From the NCBI GenBank assembly GCA_012521035.1, contig JAAYND010000294.1:1-11162 (forward strand): a stretch of DNA of 11,162 nt, in the 5' to 3' direction. This DNA is from Methanomicrobiales archaeon. Its GTDB lineage: Archaea; Halobacteriota; Methanomicrobia; Methanomicrobiales; Methanoculleaceae. Of this stretch, positions 1-6,771 are shown piece after piece. Under the pieces are notes generated by a model. The model worked only from the letters and a program-made list of their open reading frames with translations. It made no database searches and was not told the origin of the DNA. Numbering within the stretch: the stretch's first letter is position 1; each line of letters starts with the position of its first letter. The position numbers were made by a program, and so were the translations under genes.

Positions 1-3000
1 GAGTCCGCGGTCGCGGTCACGTTGACAACCGCACCATGAGCATACAAGACATTGTGCGTGATGGTGACAGTCTCATTTGCGCCGGGGGCGAGTGTGCCAA
101 CTGGCCGGGTGTACTCAGTTCCGCCGACATCAACCAGGAGTATGGATGCCCCGGCCGAGCCCGTGCCCTGGTTCTCCACCGTCACAGAGATTGTGTTCAA
201 CTCATTTGCGAAGATGTTGTCACCGGCACCTGCGTTCGGTTTGATAGCCGAGACAGAGAGATCGGGAAGGCCAGTCTCGTCAGAATACTCGACGACCAGG
301 AATGCCGCGGCAGCCTCCATATAATCAGCATCGCTCCGGAACCCGGCAAGGTTCTCATCACCAAGGAGCGTGGTCACGTCGCGGTCGTCAACCCCGATCT
401 GGGTTGTGCCGGTGTAGTTCCAGACGCGGGTCCAGACCCGATCGTTGAAGATGAGGTCGCCCTTTGTCGGTCCGGCGCCAGGGGCGACGGTGACCAGGCG
501 GGCGCTGAGAGCGTCCTTCGCATTGAGGTTGAAGGGTGCATACGCCGTCGCCTGTTCGGGGGTGGTCGACTGCGCCGCGCCGCCGTAGAGGAGATCGAAG
601 CCCTCGTTCATCAGTACCGTATGCGGGGCGGTGGTGCCGTCGTCGTAGACGACCGCAAGCAGCATCCCGCGGATTGAGACGTTCCCGCCACCGGGGAAGG
701 TGTTTGTCAGCAGGGCGGTGTTGCCCTCAGGGCTGAAGATATCGGTGACATCGTAGACGGTCATACCGTAGGGATACGAGGAGCCCCACATCTTCTCATC
801 CTCGTAGAAGGCAGACCGGTCAACGGTCTCGCTGTTGAAGGTCAGGGTGACATCTTCAGGGAAGACCGGACCCTTGTCCCAGGTGTAGGGGACGTAGAGC
901 CGGGCACCTGCTATCGTGGCGCCGGCGGGAACCGCGAGGTCGCCGGCTGTCCAGGTGACGACGTAGTCAGTCCAGTTCGGGTAGGTGCTGGCGGAGAGGT
1001 AGGTGCTGTTGCCGGAAGAGTAGACAAGATCACCGCGGACGGTATAAATCACCGCGGTTGTGATGTCCTCTCCATCGGTCCAGCGCATGCCGCGGTAGCC
1101 GTTATGGACGACGGTCTTTGTGATGGATTTATGGTTGTTCTCCTCATCGGCCTCACGGATGCTGTCTTTTGGGTCGGTGGTGACGGTGATCGTCACGACG
1201 TCGCCTGCGCTGTGGATGGTCTCGTCGGTCCAGGTGATGGTGATATCCGCGCCCGCGGCAAGCCCGGCGACGGGGACCGTGCCGGTTACGTTGCTTGCGT
1301 TGAACCCGACGTCGAACGCACCGGCATCACCAGTTCCGATGTTCGTGATCATCGCCGTGTAGGTGTTGTTAGAGGCGGAGAAGACTTCGCCACTGTTCGA
1401 TGCGAGGGTCGAGACCGTGAGATCGGGAAGGCCAGTCTCGTCGGAATACTCGATGACCAGGAACTGGTGGTAGGTACACATACCCCCGCTATCGGTGCTC
1501 TGGACGGCAGCCTCATTTCCGGTTGCGGTGATATAGGCTGTCACGTTGGCCACGAGCGCCTCACAGGTGTTGGCGGTTCCCTGCCATGCACTGGTTTCCA
1601 CAGTATCGCCGTTGAAGAAGAGGTTGCCCTCGTCTGGTCCGGCACTGCCGGCGAAGCTGTGGAGAGTGGCCTTCTGGACGCCCGTGGTCTCGATCTCCAT
1701 ATCGGAGAAGGGCACGTAGGCGGTCGCCTCCTCCAGGGAGGTTCCGTATGTAGATTCGGAGTACGCGAGTACGTCACACTCCTCGTTGATGAAGATCTGT
1801 TTCCGGGTCGCGGACGGGTCACGGTAGACGACCGCGAGGGTGCTTGGGTAGAGGGCGTTCTTGTTCTCGGCGTTCGCGGTCATGATTAGGGTGTTATCCC
1901 CATCCCGGACAAAGTGGTCCGTGACATCGACGGCCGGGTAAAGCCCGTATTTGTGATTCGGATAGCCCCCGAAGTTGCTCTTATCCGTGTAAGGGGTGTC
2001 GAGTATGAGCGGTTTGTCGTTGAAGGTCACCGTCACGCTCGGGACGCCCTCGGCGGTCTGGTCCCAGTTATAGACGATATAAAGCCATGCATCCTCGATC
2101 GTGGCACCGGCCGGGATGGAGAGGTCGGTTCCGGTCCAGATCTCGGTCCGATCGGTCCAGCCAATAGATTTATAGGCGCTCTCGGGCTGGGAAGCGTATA
2201 CGATGTCACCCTGGAGGTCGTAGGTCCGCTTCGTGGTGATGTTGCTGCCACCCTCCCAGTAGATACCTTTGCCCTTGTAGCCATTGTAGCGCACAGGCTT
2301 TTCGACACTGGATTTCTTGTTGTTGGTTTTATCGACCTCGTCGATGGTGTTCTCCGGGTCGACGACAGCGGTGTAGATCACCTTACCCCCCTCGTGGTCC
2401 CGGATCGTTGGATCGACGATGATAACGTTGGTCTGTTCGCCGCTCGCGAGTGCATCGATGGTCGTGGTGTTGACCGGATCGGTCGTGCTGACGTCGCTTG
2501 CATACAGAGCGACCGGGATGTTTGTGGCGGCGCCCGGGCCGTTGTTCTTGACGTTAATGATCCTGACGGGGTTTGACTCCCGGGCAAAGATCGCGGTCGG
2601 AGGTATTGGATTGACGGGGCCGGCGATGGTGAGATCAGGGAGATCTCTCTCGGCCTGTTTGATGGTCAGGAAGGCAAGCGGGATCTTAAAGAAATTTACA
2701 TCTTTATCTGTATTGAACCTGTACTCAAAGTCAATGCTGGATCCAGGCATCTGATCGAGAACATCCCACTGGTACGAACCGGAATAACTCCCCTGTGGCT
2801 CTGTACCGGTGACCGGTTCGCCACCTATCCAGAGATCCCCGTTCTTACTTGCCATATGGAAGATCGTGAGATCTGCTGACTCGGGATCAACCCCGCTCAG
2901 TTTAGAGGTATCAAATGAGATCCTGCCCTTGTAATCCTCATCATAGTATGACGATACATCATGCCCCTGGTTGACCCAGTAGTGAACCTGATCGGTTGAC

Positions 3001-3632
3001 CCATCCTCATAGGCGATAACAAGGGCTACGAGCTTGATACGACCGTCAAACGTCCCGGTATATCCGTCTGGCTTTGAAGTCTTTACCAGGGTCTTCACGC
3101 TCGTGCTATCGATCACATCTGTCACATCATACCAGTAGAGGTAATCGCTCGTGACGCGGGTGCCGTTATCCAGATAAACGGGACCATCTCCCCCTTCGCC
3201 GGGATACCCATATTCAGAGTTCAGGTGTTCGTTCCAGGTTTTATCGTAGGCGCCATCGCCAGCACCATCAAAATTGACCTCCAGATTTACCTGATAGTTG
3301 CCCTTCATACTGCCGCAGTAGGCGGCAACATAGAGCCGGGCCCACTTTACCTCTGTATGGGAGGGCAGTGTAAACACCTTCTCGACGGTATTCCCGTCGT
3401 CAGTGATGGTTCCGTTGGGCCCCGTGTAATTGAACCCGAACACGGCATCATGGTACAGTCCGCCCGAGACAACACCGCTCTTAATGGTCTCAAGCGGGAT
3501 GCCGCCCACCCAGTCATCCGCCATAACCGGCGTGACAAAGAGGAGGAGCATCACCAGAGCGATCGTTACGGGGACATATCCTGTTCTAATCCTGCTATCC
3601 ATCAATTTTAATTTTCCTTTCATATCTTCCAT
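1..3632 (-). CDS. Giant secreted protein with three DUF3344-CARDB units (3' end outside window)
   Basis: The frame is open from an ATG at 3632 to the window edge, giving at least 1210 residues; the stop lies outside. Residues 1-38 form a signal peptide: basic start, hydrophobic core VTIALVMLLLFV, then TPVMA-DDW. Three units follow, each a DUF3344-like region plus a CARDB (adhesion-type beta-sandwich) domain. CARDB domains begin at LPDLT/LPDLS, residues 331, 735 and 1122 (the last cut off). DUF3344 regions occupy about 39-330, 441-734 and 838-1121, with repeated motifs ARLYV/AWLYI, LAVVYRD and INEECDVL. CARDB hallmarks are VKNNGPGAATNIPV and IDEVDKTNNKKS. The mature protein should lie outside the membrane, but any surface anchor is outside the window. 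Start choice is open: ATGs at 3632, 3623 and 3602 share the frame. GGGAG is only 3 bases before 3632 and 12 before 3623. A TATA box at 3740-3747 suggests its own promoter. Function unknown; probably an adhesin or matrix protein. Confidence 0.9.
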   Translation of the reverse strand, partial: MEDMKGKLKLMDSRIRTGYVPVTIALVMLLLFVTPVMADDWVGGIPLETIKSGVVSGGLYHDAVFGFNYTGPNGTITDDGNTVEKVFTLPSHTEVKWARLYVAAYCGSMKGNYQVNLEVNFDGAGDGAYDKTWNEHLNSEYGYPGEGGDGPVYLDNGTRVTSDYLYWYDVTDVIDSTSVKTLVKTSKPDGYTGTFDGRIKLVALVIAYEDGSTDQVHYWVNQGHDVSSYYDEDYKGRISFDTSKLSGVDPESADLTIFHMASKNGDLWIGGEPVTGTEPQGSYSGSYQWDVLDQMPGSSIDFEYRFNTDKDVNFFKIPLAFLTIKQAERDLPDLTIAGPVNPIPPTAIFARESNPVRIINVKNNGPGAATNIPVALYASDVSTTDPVNTTTIDALASGEQTNVIIVDPTIRDHEGGKVIYTAVVDPENTIDEVDKTNNKKSSVEKPVRYNGYKGKGIYWEGGSNITTKRTYDLQGDIVYASQPESAYKSIGWTDRTEIWTGTDLSIPAGATIEDAWLYIVYNWDQTAEGVPSVTVTFNDKPLILDTPYTDKSNFGGYPNHKYGLYPAVDVTDHFVRDGDNTLIMTANAENKNALYPSTLAVVYRDPSATRKQIFINEECDVLAYSESTYGTSLEEATAYVPFSDMEIETTGVQKATLHSFAGSAGPDEGNLFFNGDTVETSAWQGTANTCEALVANVTAYITATGNEAAVQSTDSGGMCTYHQFLVIEYSDETGLPDLTVSTLASNSGEVFSASNNTYTAMITNIGTGDAGAFDVGFNASNVTGTVPVAGLAAGADITITWTDETIHSAGDVVTITVTTDPKDSIREADEENNHKSITKTVVHNGYRGMRWTDGEDITTAVIYTVRGDLVYSSGNSTYLSASTYPNWTDYVVTWTAGDLAVPAGATIAGARLYVPYTWDKGPVFPEDVTLTFNSETVDRSAFYEDEKMWGSSYPYGMTVYDVTDIFSPEGNTALLTNTFPGGGNVSIRGMLLAVVYDDGTTAPHTVLMNEGFDLLYGGAAQSTTPEQATAYAPFNLNAKDALSARLVTVAPGAGPTKGDLIFNDRVWTRVWNYTGTTQIGVDDRDVTTLLGDENLAGFRSDADYMEAAAAFLVVEYSDETGLPDLSVSAIKPNAGAGDNIFANELNTISVTVENQGTGSAGASILLVDVGGTEYTRPVGTLAPGANETVTITHNVLYAHGAVVNVTATAD
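258..302. repeat. Domain-junction direct repeat, copy 1
   Basis: This 45-base segment matches 1419-1463 at 43 of 45 positions. It encodes, on the minus strand, the end of a DUF3344 region and the start of the next CARDB domain (FLVVEYSDETGLPDLS). The two copies are exactly 1161 bases (387 codons) apart, so both sit in the same reading frame at equivalent places in consecutive protein units. Confidence 0.85.
1419..1463. repeat. Domain-junction direct repeat, copy 2
   Basis: Second copy of the 45-base junction repeat, encoding FLVIEYSDETGLPDLT on the minus strand. The two mismatches to copy 1 are single-base changes. The DNA outside the repeat is much less alike, so either this segment was homogenised recently or it is under unusually strong constraint. 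Confidence 0.85.
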
Positions 3633-3662
3633 CGACTCCCGGTACGCCACGTTGTGATGAGC

Positions 3663-3676
3663 GTAACGATAGTTAC
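3663..3676. promoter_or_regulatory. Palindromic element in the leader of the giant DUF3344 gene
   Basis: GTAAC-GATA-GTTAC is a perfect inverted repeat with 5-base arms and a 4-base spacer, 31-44 bases before the ATG at 3632. Its right half extends to GTTACAAT (3672-3679), whose exact reverse complement ATTGTAAC lies at 3761-3768 on the other side of the TATA box. This could be an operator pair or an mRNA hairpin. Short arms make chance occurrence possible. Confidence 0.3.
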
Positions 3677-3711
3677 AATGACACTTAGCCTCTCACTTAA
3701 TAACACTTTTG

Positions 3712-3718
3712 AAAAAAA
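3712..3718 (-). terminator. T7 tract, possible archaeal terminator or leader element
   Basis: On the minus strand there is a run of seven T about 185 bases after the permease stop. Archaeal RNA polymerase often terminates at such T-runs. It also lies about where transcription from the TATA box at 3740-3747 should begin, so it may simply be initiator-region sequence. Confidence 0.25.
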
Positions 3719-3739
3719 TCGTCTAATTTAATTCAACAT

Positions 3740-3747
3740 ATTATATA
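3740..3747 (-). promoter_or_regulatory. TATA box for the giant DUF3344 gene
   Basis: TATATAAT on the minus strand sits in the most AT-rich stretch of the window (about 3690-3768), in otherwise GC-rich DNA. It matches the archaeal TBP-binding consensus. With the usual 24-26 base spacing, transcription would start near 3714-3722, leaving an 80-90 base leader before the ATG at 3632. Confidence 0.6.
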
Positions 3748-3839
3748 TTGTTTATGAATAATTGTAACTCCACCGGACTCGGGTCCGTCGTCGCCCGAAT
3801 CCCCCGGCCCGCACGATATTCTGTAGATTGTAAAGAGGT

Positions 3840-3871
3840 GCAGGATGCGGAGTGAAAATCCACCATCCCGC
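3840..3871 (-). terminator. Stem-loop after the ABC permease gene
   Basis: GCGGGATG (minus strand, 3871-3864) can pair with CATCCTGC (3847-3840) in an 8-base stem with one G-U wobble. Inside the loop, GTG and CAC could add pairs. It begins about 31 bases after the permease stop. No strong T-run follows directly, so it may be an mRNA-end structure rather than a terminator. Confidence 0.35.
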
Positions 3872-3902
3872 AGAGGTCAAACGCCTGAGATACCCGGATC
3901 CC

Positions 3903-5123
3903 TCACGCAAACCCCCTGATCGCCTCGACCGGGTTCATCCGGGTCGCCTTCCGGGCAGGGTATATACCGGCAACAAGTGAGAAGATAACCGCGATCCCGA
4001 GTCCGGCAAGGATCAGGCCCGGGGAGAGCTTCGCGATCTCGTTTCCAAATATACTGGAGAACTCCGGGCCGAGCCGCGCGATTATGAACGGTCGGCCGGC
4101 CACATTCATCACCGATGTGAAGAGAGCACCAAATATACCGCCCAGGATCCCCCCGACGATCCCGATCAGCAGGCACTCGTAGAGTACAAGCCGGATCACA
4201 TCGTTCTCTGAGGCCCCGATGGCCATGGTGATCCCGATCTCCCTCGTCCGCTCATAGACCGAGGTTGTCATGGTGGTTGTGATCATCATCCCCCCCACCA
4301 CCAGCGCAAAGAGGGCGAAGATCATAAAGACGATCATAACAGCGTCCATGAACTGGTTGACCGCCCGTATCTGCTCAAATGCACCCGAGGCTTCAAGCCC
4401 CTGGCCGGTGATACGATCCACAACAGAGAAAACCCGGTCGGGGTCATCAACCCTTACAAAGACCGTATCATAGCCCTGCTCGCTCCCCCGGATCGCCGCT
4501 GCGCTCTCCATATCGATGAGCATCATTCGGTCAAACCTGTCATCCCGACTCCCCAGGGCTCCCGTGATCACAAGCGTCACCTCTTTATCGCCGGGCATCC
4601 CCTGCTCATCATACTCCCGCACCATGGCGATGAACGGATCTCCCATCCGAATCCCCTCGTTTCGCTGGAGCATCGTCCCGAGATCAGCGCCCACAACCAC
4701 CTCATTTGCCCCGGGAGAGAATACCCCCCCACCTGTATACCTGAGGCGTAGCACCTCATCGATCTCATCAGCCCTCACCGCAAGGATCTGGAGAAACGTC
4801 TGTTTCTTCGTGGCATACGAATCGGAGAATGCTGGAGCTGCGGCAGTCACATGGGGAATTGAGCGGAGTTGATCGACGCGCGTTCGGGTGATGAGCTGGG
4901 TCACCTCTCGATCGACCTGCGGGTAGACCTCGATGAGGGTGAGGTCTGACTGCGCCCTGACCGTCTCGATAGCCTGGTAGCGGATCCCCTCGCCGAGCGC
5001 GACGACCCCGATGATCGCCGCCACCCCGATCGCGATCCCGATGACCGTGAGCGCCACACGGAGGCGTTTGCTGCTGAGCTGGCGTGCAGATAACCTCAGG
5101 AACTCAACCTCCCGGGCGATCAT
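3903..5123 (-). CDS. ABC transporter permease, MacB/FtsX type
   Basis: A 406-residue inner-membrane permease. TM1 is at about 23-44 (ALTVIGIAIGVAAIIGVVAL), then a large extracytoplasmic MacB-type domain at 45-258, then TM2 at 261-282, TM3 at 316-338 and TM4 at 368-388. ERTREIGITMAIGAS (291-305) is the family's coupling region, which contacts the ATPase, and the end PARKATRMNPVEAIR (389-403) is typical of MacB/LolC/FtsX relatives. These transporters do not move solutes through a channel; they transmit force to extracytoplasmic substrates such as lipoproteins, peptides or adaptor proteins. The start overlaps the ATPase stop as ATGA, so translation is coupled. GGTGGTGG just before the ATG is a weak ribosome-binding match. 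Family is clear; the substrate is not, but the two DUF3344 proteins encoded upstream are the obvious partners. Confidence 0.93.
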   Translation of the reverse strand: MIAREVEFLRLSARQLSSKRLRVALTVIGIAIGVAAIIGVVALGEGIRYQAIETVRAQSDLTLIEVYPQVDREVTQLITRTRVDQLRSIPHVTAAAPAFSDSYATKKQTFLQILAVRADEIDEVLRLRYTGGGVFSPGANEVVVGADLGTMLQRNEGIRMGDPFIAMVREYDEQGMPGDKEVTLVITGALGSRDDRFDRMMLIDMESAAAIRGSEQGYDTVFVRVDDPDRVFSVVDRITGQGLEASGAFEQIRAVNQFMDAVMIVFMIFALFALVVGGMMITTTMTTSVYERTREIGITMAIGASENDVIRLVLYECLLIGIVGGILGGIFGALFTSVMNVAGRPFIIARLGPEFSSIFGNEIAKLSPGLILAGLGIAVIFSLVAGIYPARKATRMNPVEAIRGFA

Positions 5124-5785
5124 GCCACCACCATCCCATCCCGGAGTTCGATGGTTCTATCGCAGTAGGATGCCAGTTCACGCTCATGGGTCACGACAAG
5201 GAAGGTGACATGCTGCTCATGATTGATCGTGCGCATCAACCTGTATATCCCGGCGCTGCTCTTTGAATCAAGGTTTCCTGTCGGTTCATCAGCGAGGACG
5301 ATATGAGGGCCGCCCACGAGCGCCCGTGCAATCGCCACCCTCTGCTGCTCCCCGCCTGAGAGTTCATGGGGGAGATGATCGGCCCGATCTTCAAGGCCGA
5401 CCAGGGTCAGAAGGCGTAGCGCCTGCTGCTCCCGCTCCTTCCAGGGCATGTAGTTAAAGAGCAGGGGGTATGCGACATTCTCGATCGCGGTGATGGTCGG
5501 GATCAGGTTGAACTGCTGGAAGACAAACCCCACCTCCTTTCTCCTGAGATGGATCAGCCTCTTCCGGTTTGCATAATCGATCTTCTCATCATCAAAGTAC
5601 ACAGATCCTCCGGTGGGAGCGTCAAGCCCCCCCAGTATGTTCATGAGGGTGCTCTTTCCGCTCCCGCTCCTCCCTATGAGAGCCACGAACTCTCCAGGGG
5701 TGATAGTGACTGAGACATCGCGGAGTGCGGTGACCCCGTTCTCAAACCTCCTGGTCAGAGACTCTGTTCGTATACCTGCTGTCAT
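5120..5785 (-). CDS. ABC transporter ATP-binding protein, MacB/LolD type
   Basis: A 221-residue cytoplasmic ATPase with every catalytic element intact: Walker A GRSGSGKST (38-46), Q-loop FQQFNL (Q90), signature LSGGEQQR (142-149), Walker B IVLADEP (162-168, catalytic E167), D-loop NLD (171-173) and switch His200 in VVTHE. Length and motifs fit the LolD/FtsE/MacB group, which powers FtsX-type permeases. It therefore pairs with the permease encoded directly downstream (4-base overlap) as a homodimer on two permease copies. Its ATG also overlaps the stop of the upstream DUF3344 gene by 4 bases. AGGAG at 5793-5797, 7 bases before the ATG, supports this start. Unlike MacB, ATPase and permease are separate chains. 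Confidence 0.95.
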   Translation of the reverse strand: MTAGIRTESLTRRFENGVTALRDVSVTITPGEFVALIGRSGSGKSTLMNILGGLDAPTGGSVYFDDEKIDYANRKRLIHLRRKEVGFVFQQFNLIPTITAIENVAYPLLFNYMPWKEREQQALRLLTLVGLEDRADHLPHELSGGEQQRVAIARALVGGPHIVLADEPTGNLDSKSSAGIYRLMRTINHEQHVTFLVVTHERELASYCDRTIELRDGMVVA

Positions 5786-6771
5786 ATCTCGTCTCCTGCG
5801 ATCTGGACTGCCAGGATCGCGTTTGTAAGCTGGAGGTAATCTCCCTGGTCACGGACGACGACCCTGTTATTCTCCCTCCTGAGATACGGTTTGATCTCCC
5901 GCTTCTCAAACCCCATCTGGGTCGGGGAATCGAGGACGAAGATATCAAACCATTCCTTGCCCTGGTAATTCGGGAAGAGCAGGGAGAAGATGGTGCGCAT
6001 CAGGAGGGGGGTTCGCTCTTCATCGACCCGGTTGACACGGAGGCTGTTGATCTCGAAATCGCGGTCCCGCGAGTACCCTCCAGACGGAGCAACCAGGAAG
6101 AGTTCCGCCCCCGCGATCTCATCAGAGGGAAGCGTCCCCTCAAAGATCATCTCGCTGGAAGCCATATCCGGGGATATACCAAAACTCGAGAAGAGAATGT
6201 CACACCCTTCCTTGACCCAGATCAACTGCCGGGGTTCTCCAGCATCCTCATAGATCACCAGAACTGCCATACCAAAGATTGCCACCGAACTCTCAGGAGG
6301 CCCTGACTGGAGAAGCGTGATGGTAAAGTTGTTCTCGCCCGGGTGCAGGGGCGGGAAGAGATAGGAATCGGTACCTGAGTAGAAGTCATAGGTTCCTACC
6401 ACGCCCTTGCTGTCCACGTAGCGTGCAGAGCGCTCCAGATCAGAGAAAGGATCCCGTGAGTCGGAGAGGTTGTAGAGGGGATAGAATGGCTTCTGATTGA
6501 AGTTACTCCAGGCCCAGTAGAGGTACAGCCGCTGGAACCGGATATCGGCACCGGGAGGGAGGTCGAGAGAGAATGAGACTGTGTAGGTCTCGTCGCTCCC
6601 AATACCCCCTCGATAGATGCTGTCGCCGATCGTGTAGAGATACTGCAGATGGCCTTCATCATGATATACATCCACAAGGGGGCGGTCTCCTGCATAGGTG
6701 GCGCCCGCTGTGGAGATGATCATCCCCATACACAGGACGGCGAGGATGAGCCGCCGGCTATGAGAAGACAT
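5782..6771 (-). CDS. Secreted DUF3344-type protein without CARDB, coupled to the ABC transporter
   Basis: 329 residues from the ATG at 6771. The signal peptide is at about 1-28 (SHSRR, core LILAVLCMGMIIS, TAGATYAGD). The rest looks like one DUF3344 region with no CARDB domain and no other membrane segment. It shares three signatures with the giant protein encoded at the left of the window: RLYLYWAW (81-88), VLVIYEDAGEPRQ (170-182) and WVKEGCDIL (185-193). Its end, NAILAVQI (317-324), matches the closing strand of the other DUF3344 copies. An upstream in-frame ATG at 6789 has no ribosome-binding site, whereas AGAGGG lies 5 bases before 6771. The gene overlaps its upstream neighbour by 14 bases and the ATPase by 4. 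I infer an extracytoplasmic partner or substrate of the ABC transporter. It has no lipobox, so it would be soluble outside the cell or held by its partners. Confidence 0.85.
   Translation of the reverse strand: MSSHSRRLILAVLCMGMIISTAGATYAGDRPLVDVYHDEGHLQYLYTIGDSIYRGGIGSDETYTVSFSLDLPPGADIRFQRLYLYWAWSNFNQKPFYPLYNLSDSRDPFSDLERSARYVDSKGVVGTYDFYSGTDSYLFPPLHPGENNFTITLLQSGPPESSVAIFGMAVLVIYEDAGEPRQLIWVKEGCDILFSSFGISPDMASSEMIFEGTLPSDEIAGAELFLVAPSGGYSRDRDFEINSLRVNRVDEERTPLLMRTIFSLLFPNYQGKEWFDIFVLDSPTQMGFEKREIKPYLRRENNRVVVRDQGDYLQLTNAILAVQIAGDEI
5793..5797 (-). promoter_or_regulatory. Ribosome-binding site for the ABC ATPase gene
   Basis: AGGAG on the minus strand, 7 bases before the ATG at 5785 and inside the upstream coding region. 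It lets the ATPase be initiated directly as well as through the ATGA overlap. Confidence 0.6.

Noticed and set aside
36..677. 213-codon plus-strand ORF
   Set aside because: It lies wholly opposite the giant DUF3344 gene. Its predicted protein is rich in R, G, D and V with no domain, signal peptide or ribosome-binding site, as expected for a shadow in GC-rich DNA.
1104..1889. 261-codon plus-strand ORF
   Set aside because: Also antisense to the giant gene. Part of it repeats the protein text of the 36-677 ORF only because both cross the 45-base direct repeat.
1914..2576. 220-codon plus-strand ORF
   Set aside because: Antisense to the giant gene's second DUF3344 and first CARDB region; the opposite frame has clear domains, this one has none.
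3779..3798. Hairpin TCGGG...CCCGA as a terminator
   Set aside because: Only 5 base pairs with a 10-base loop and no T-run after it; the stem-loop at 3840-3871 and the T7 tract are better candidates.
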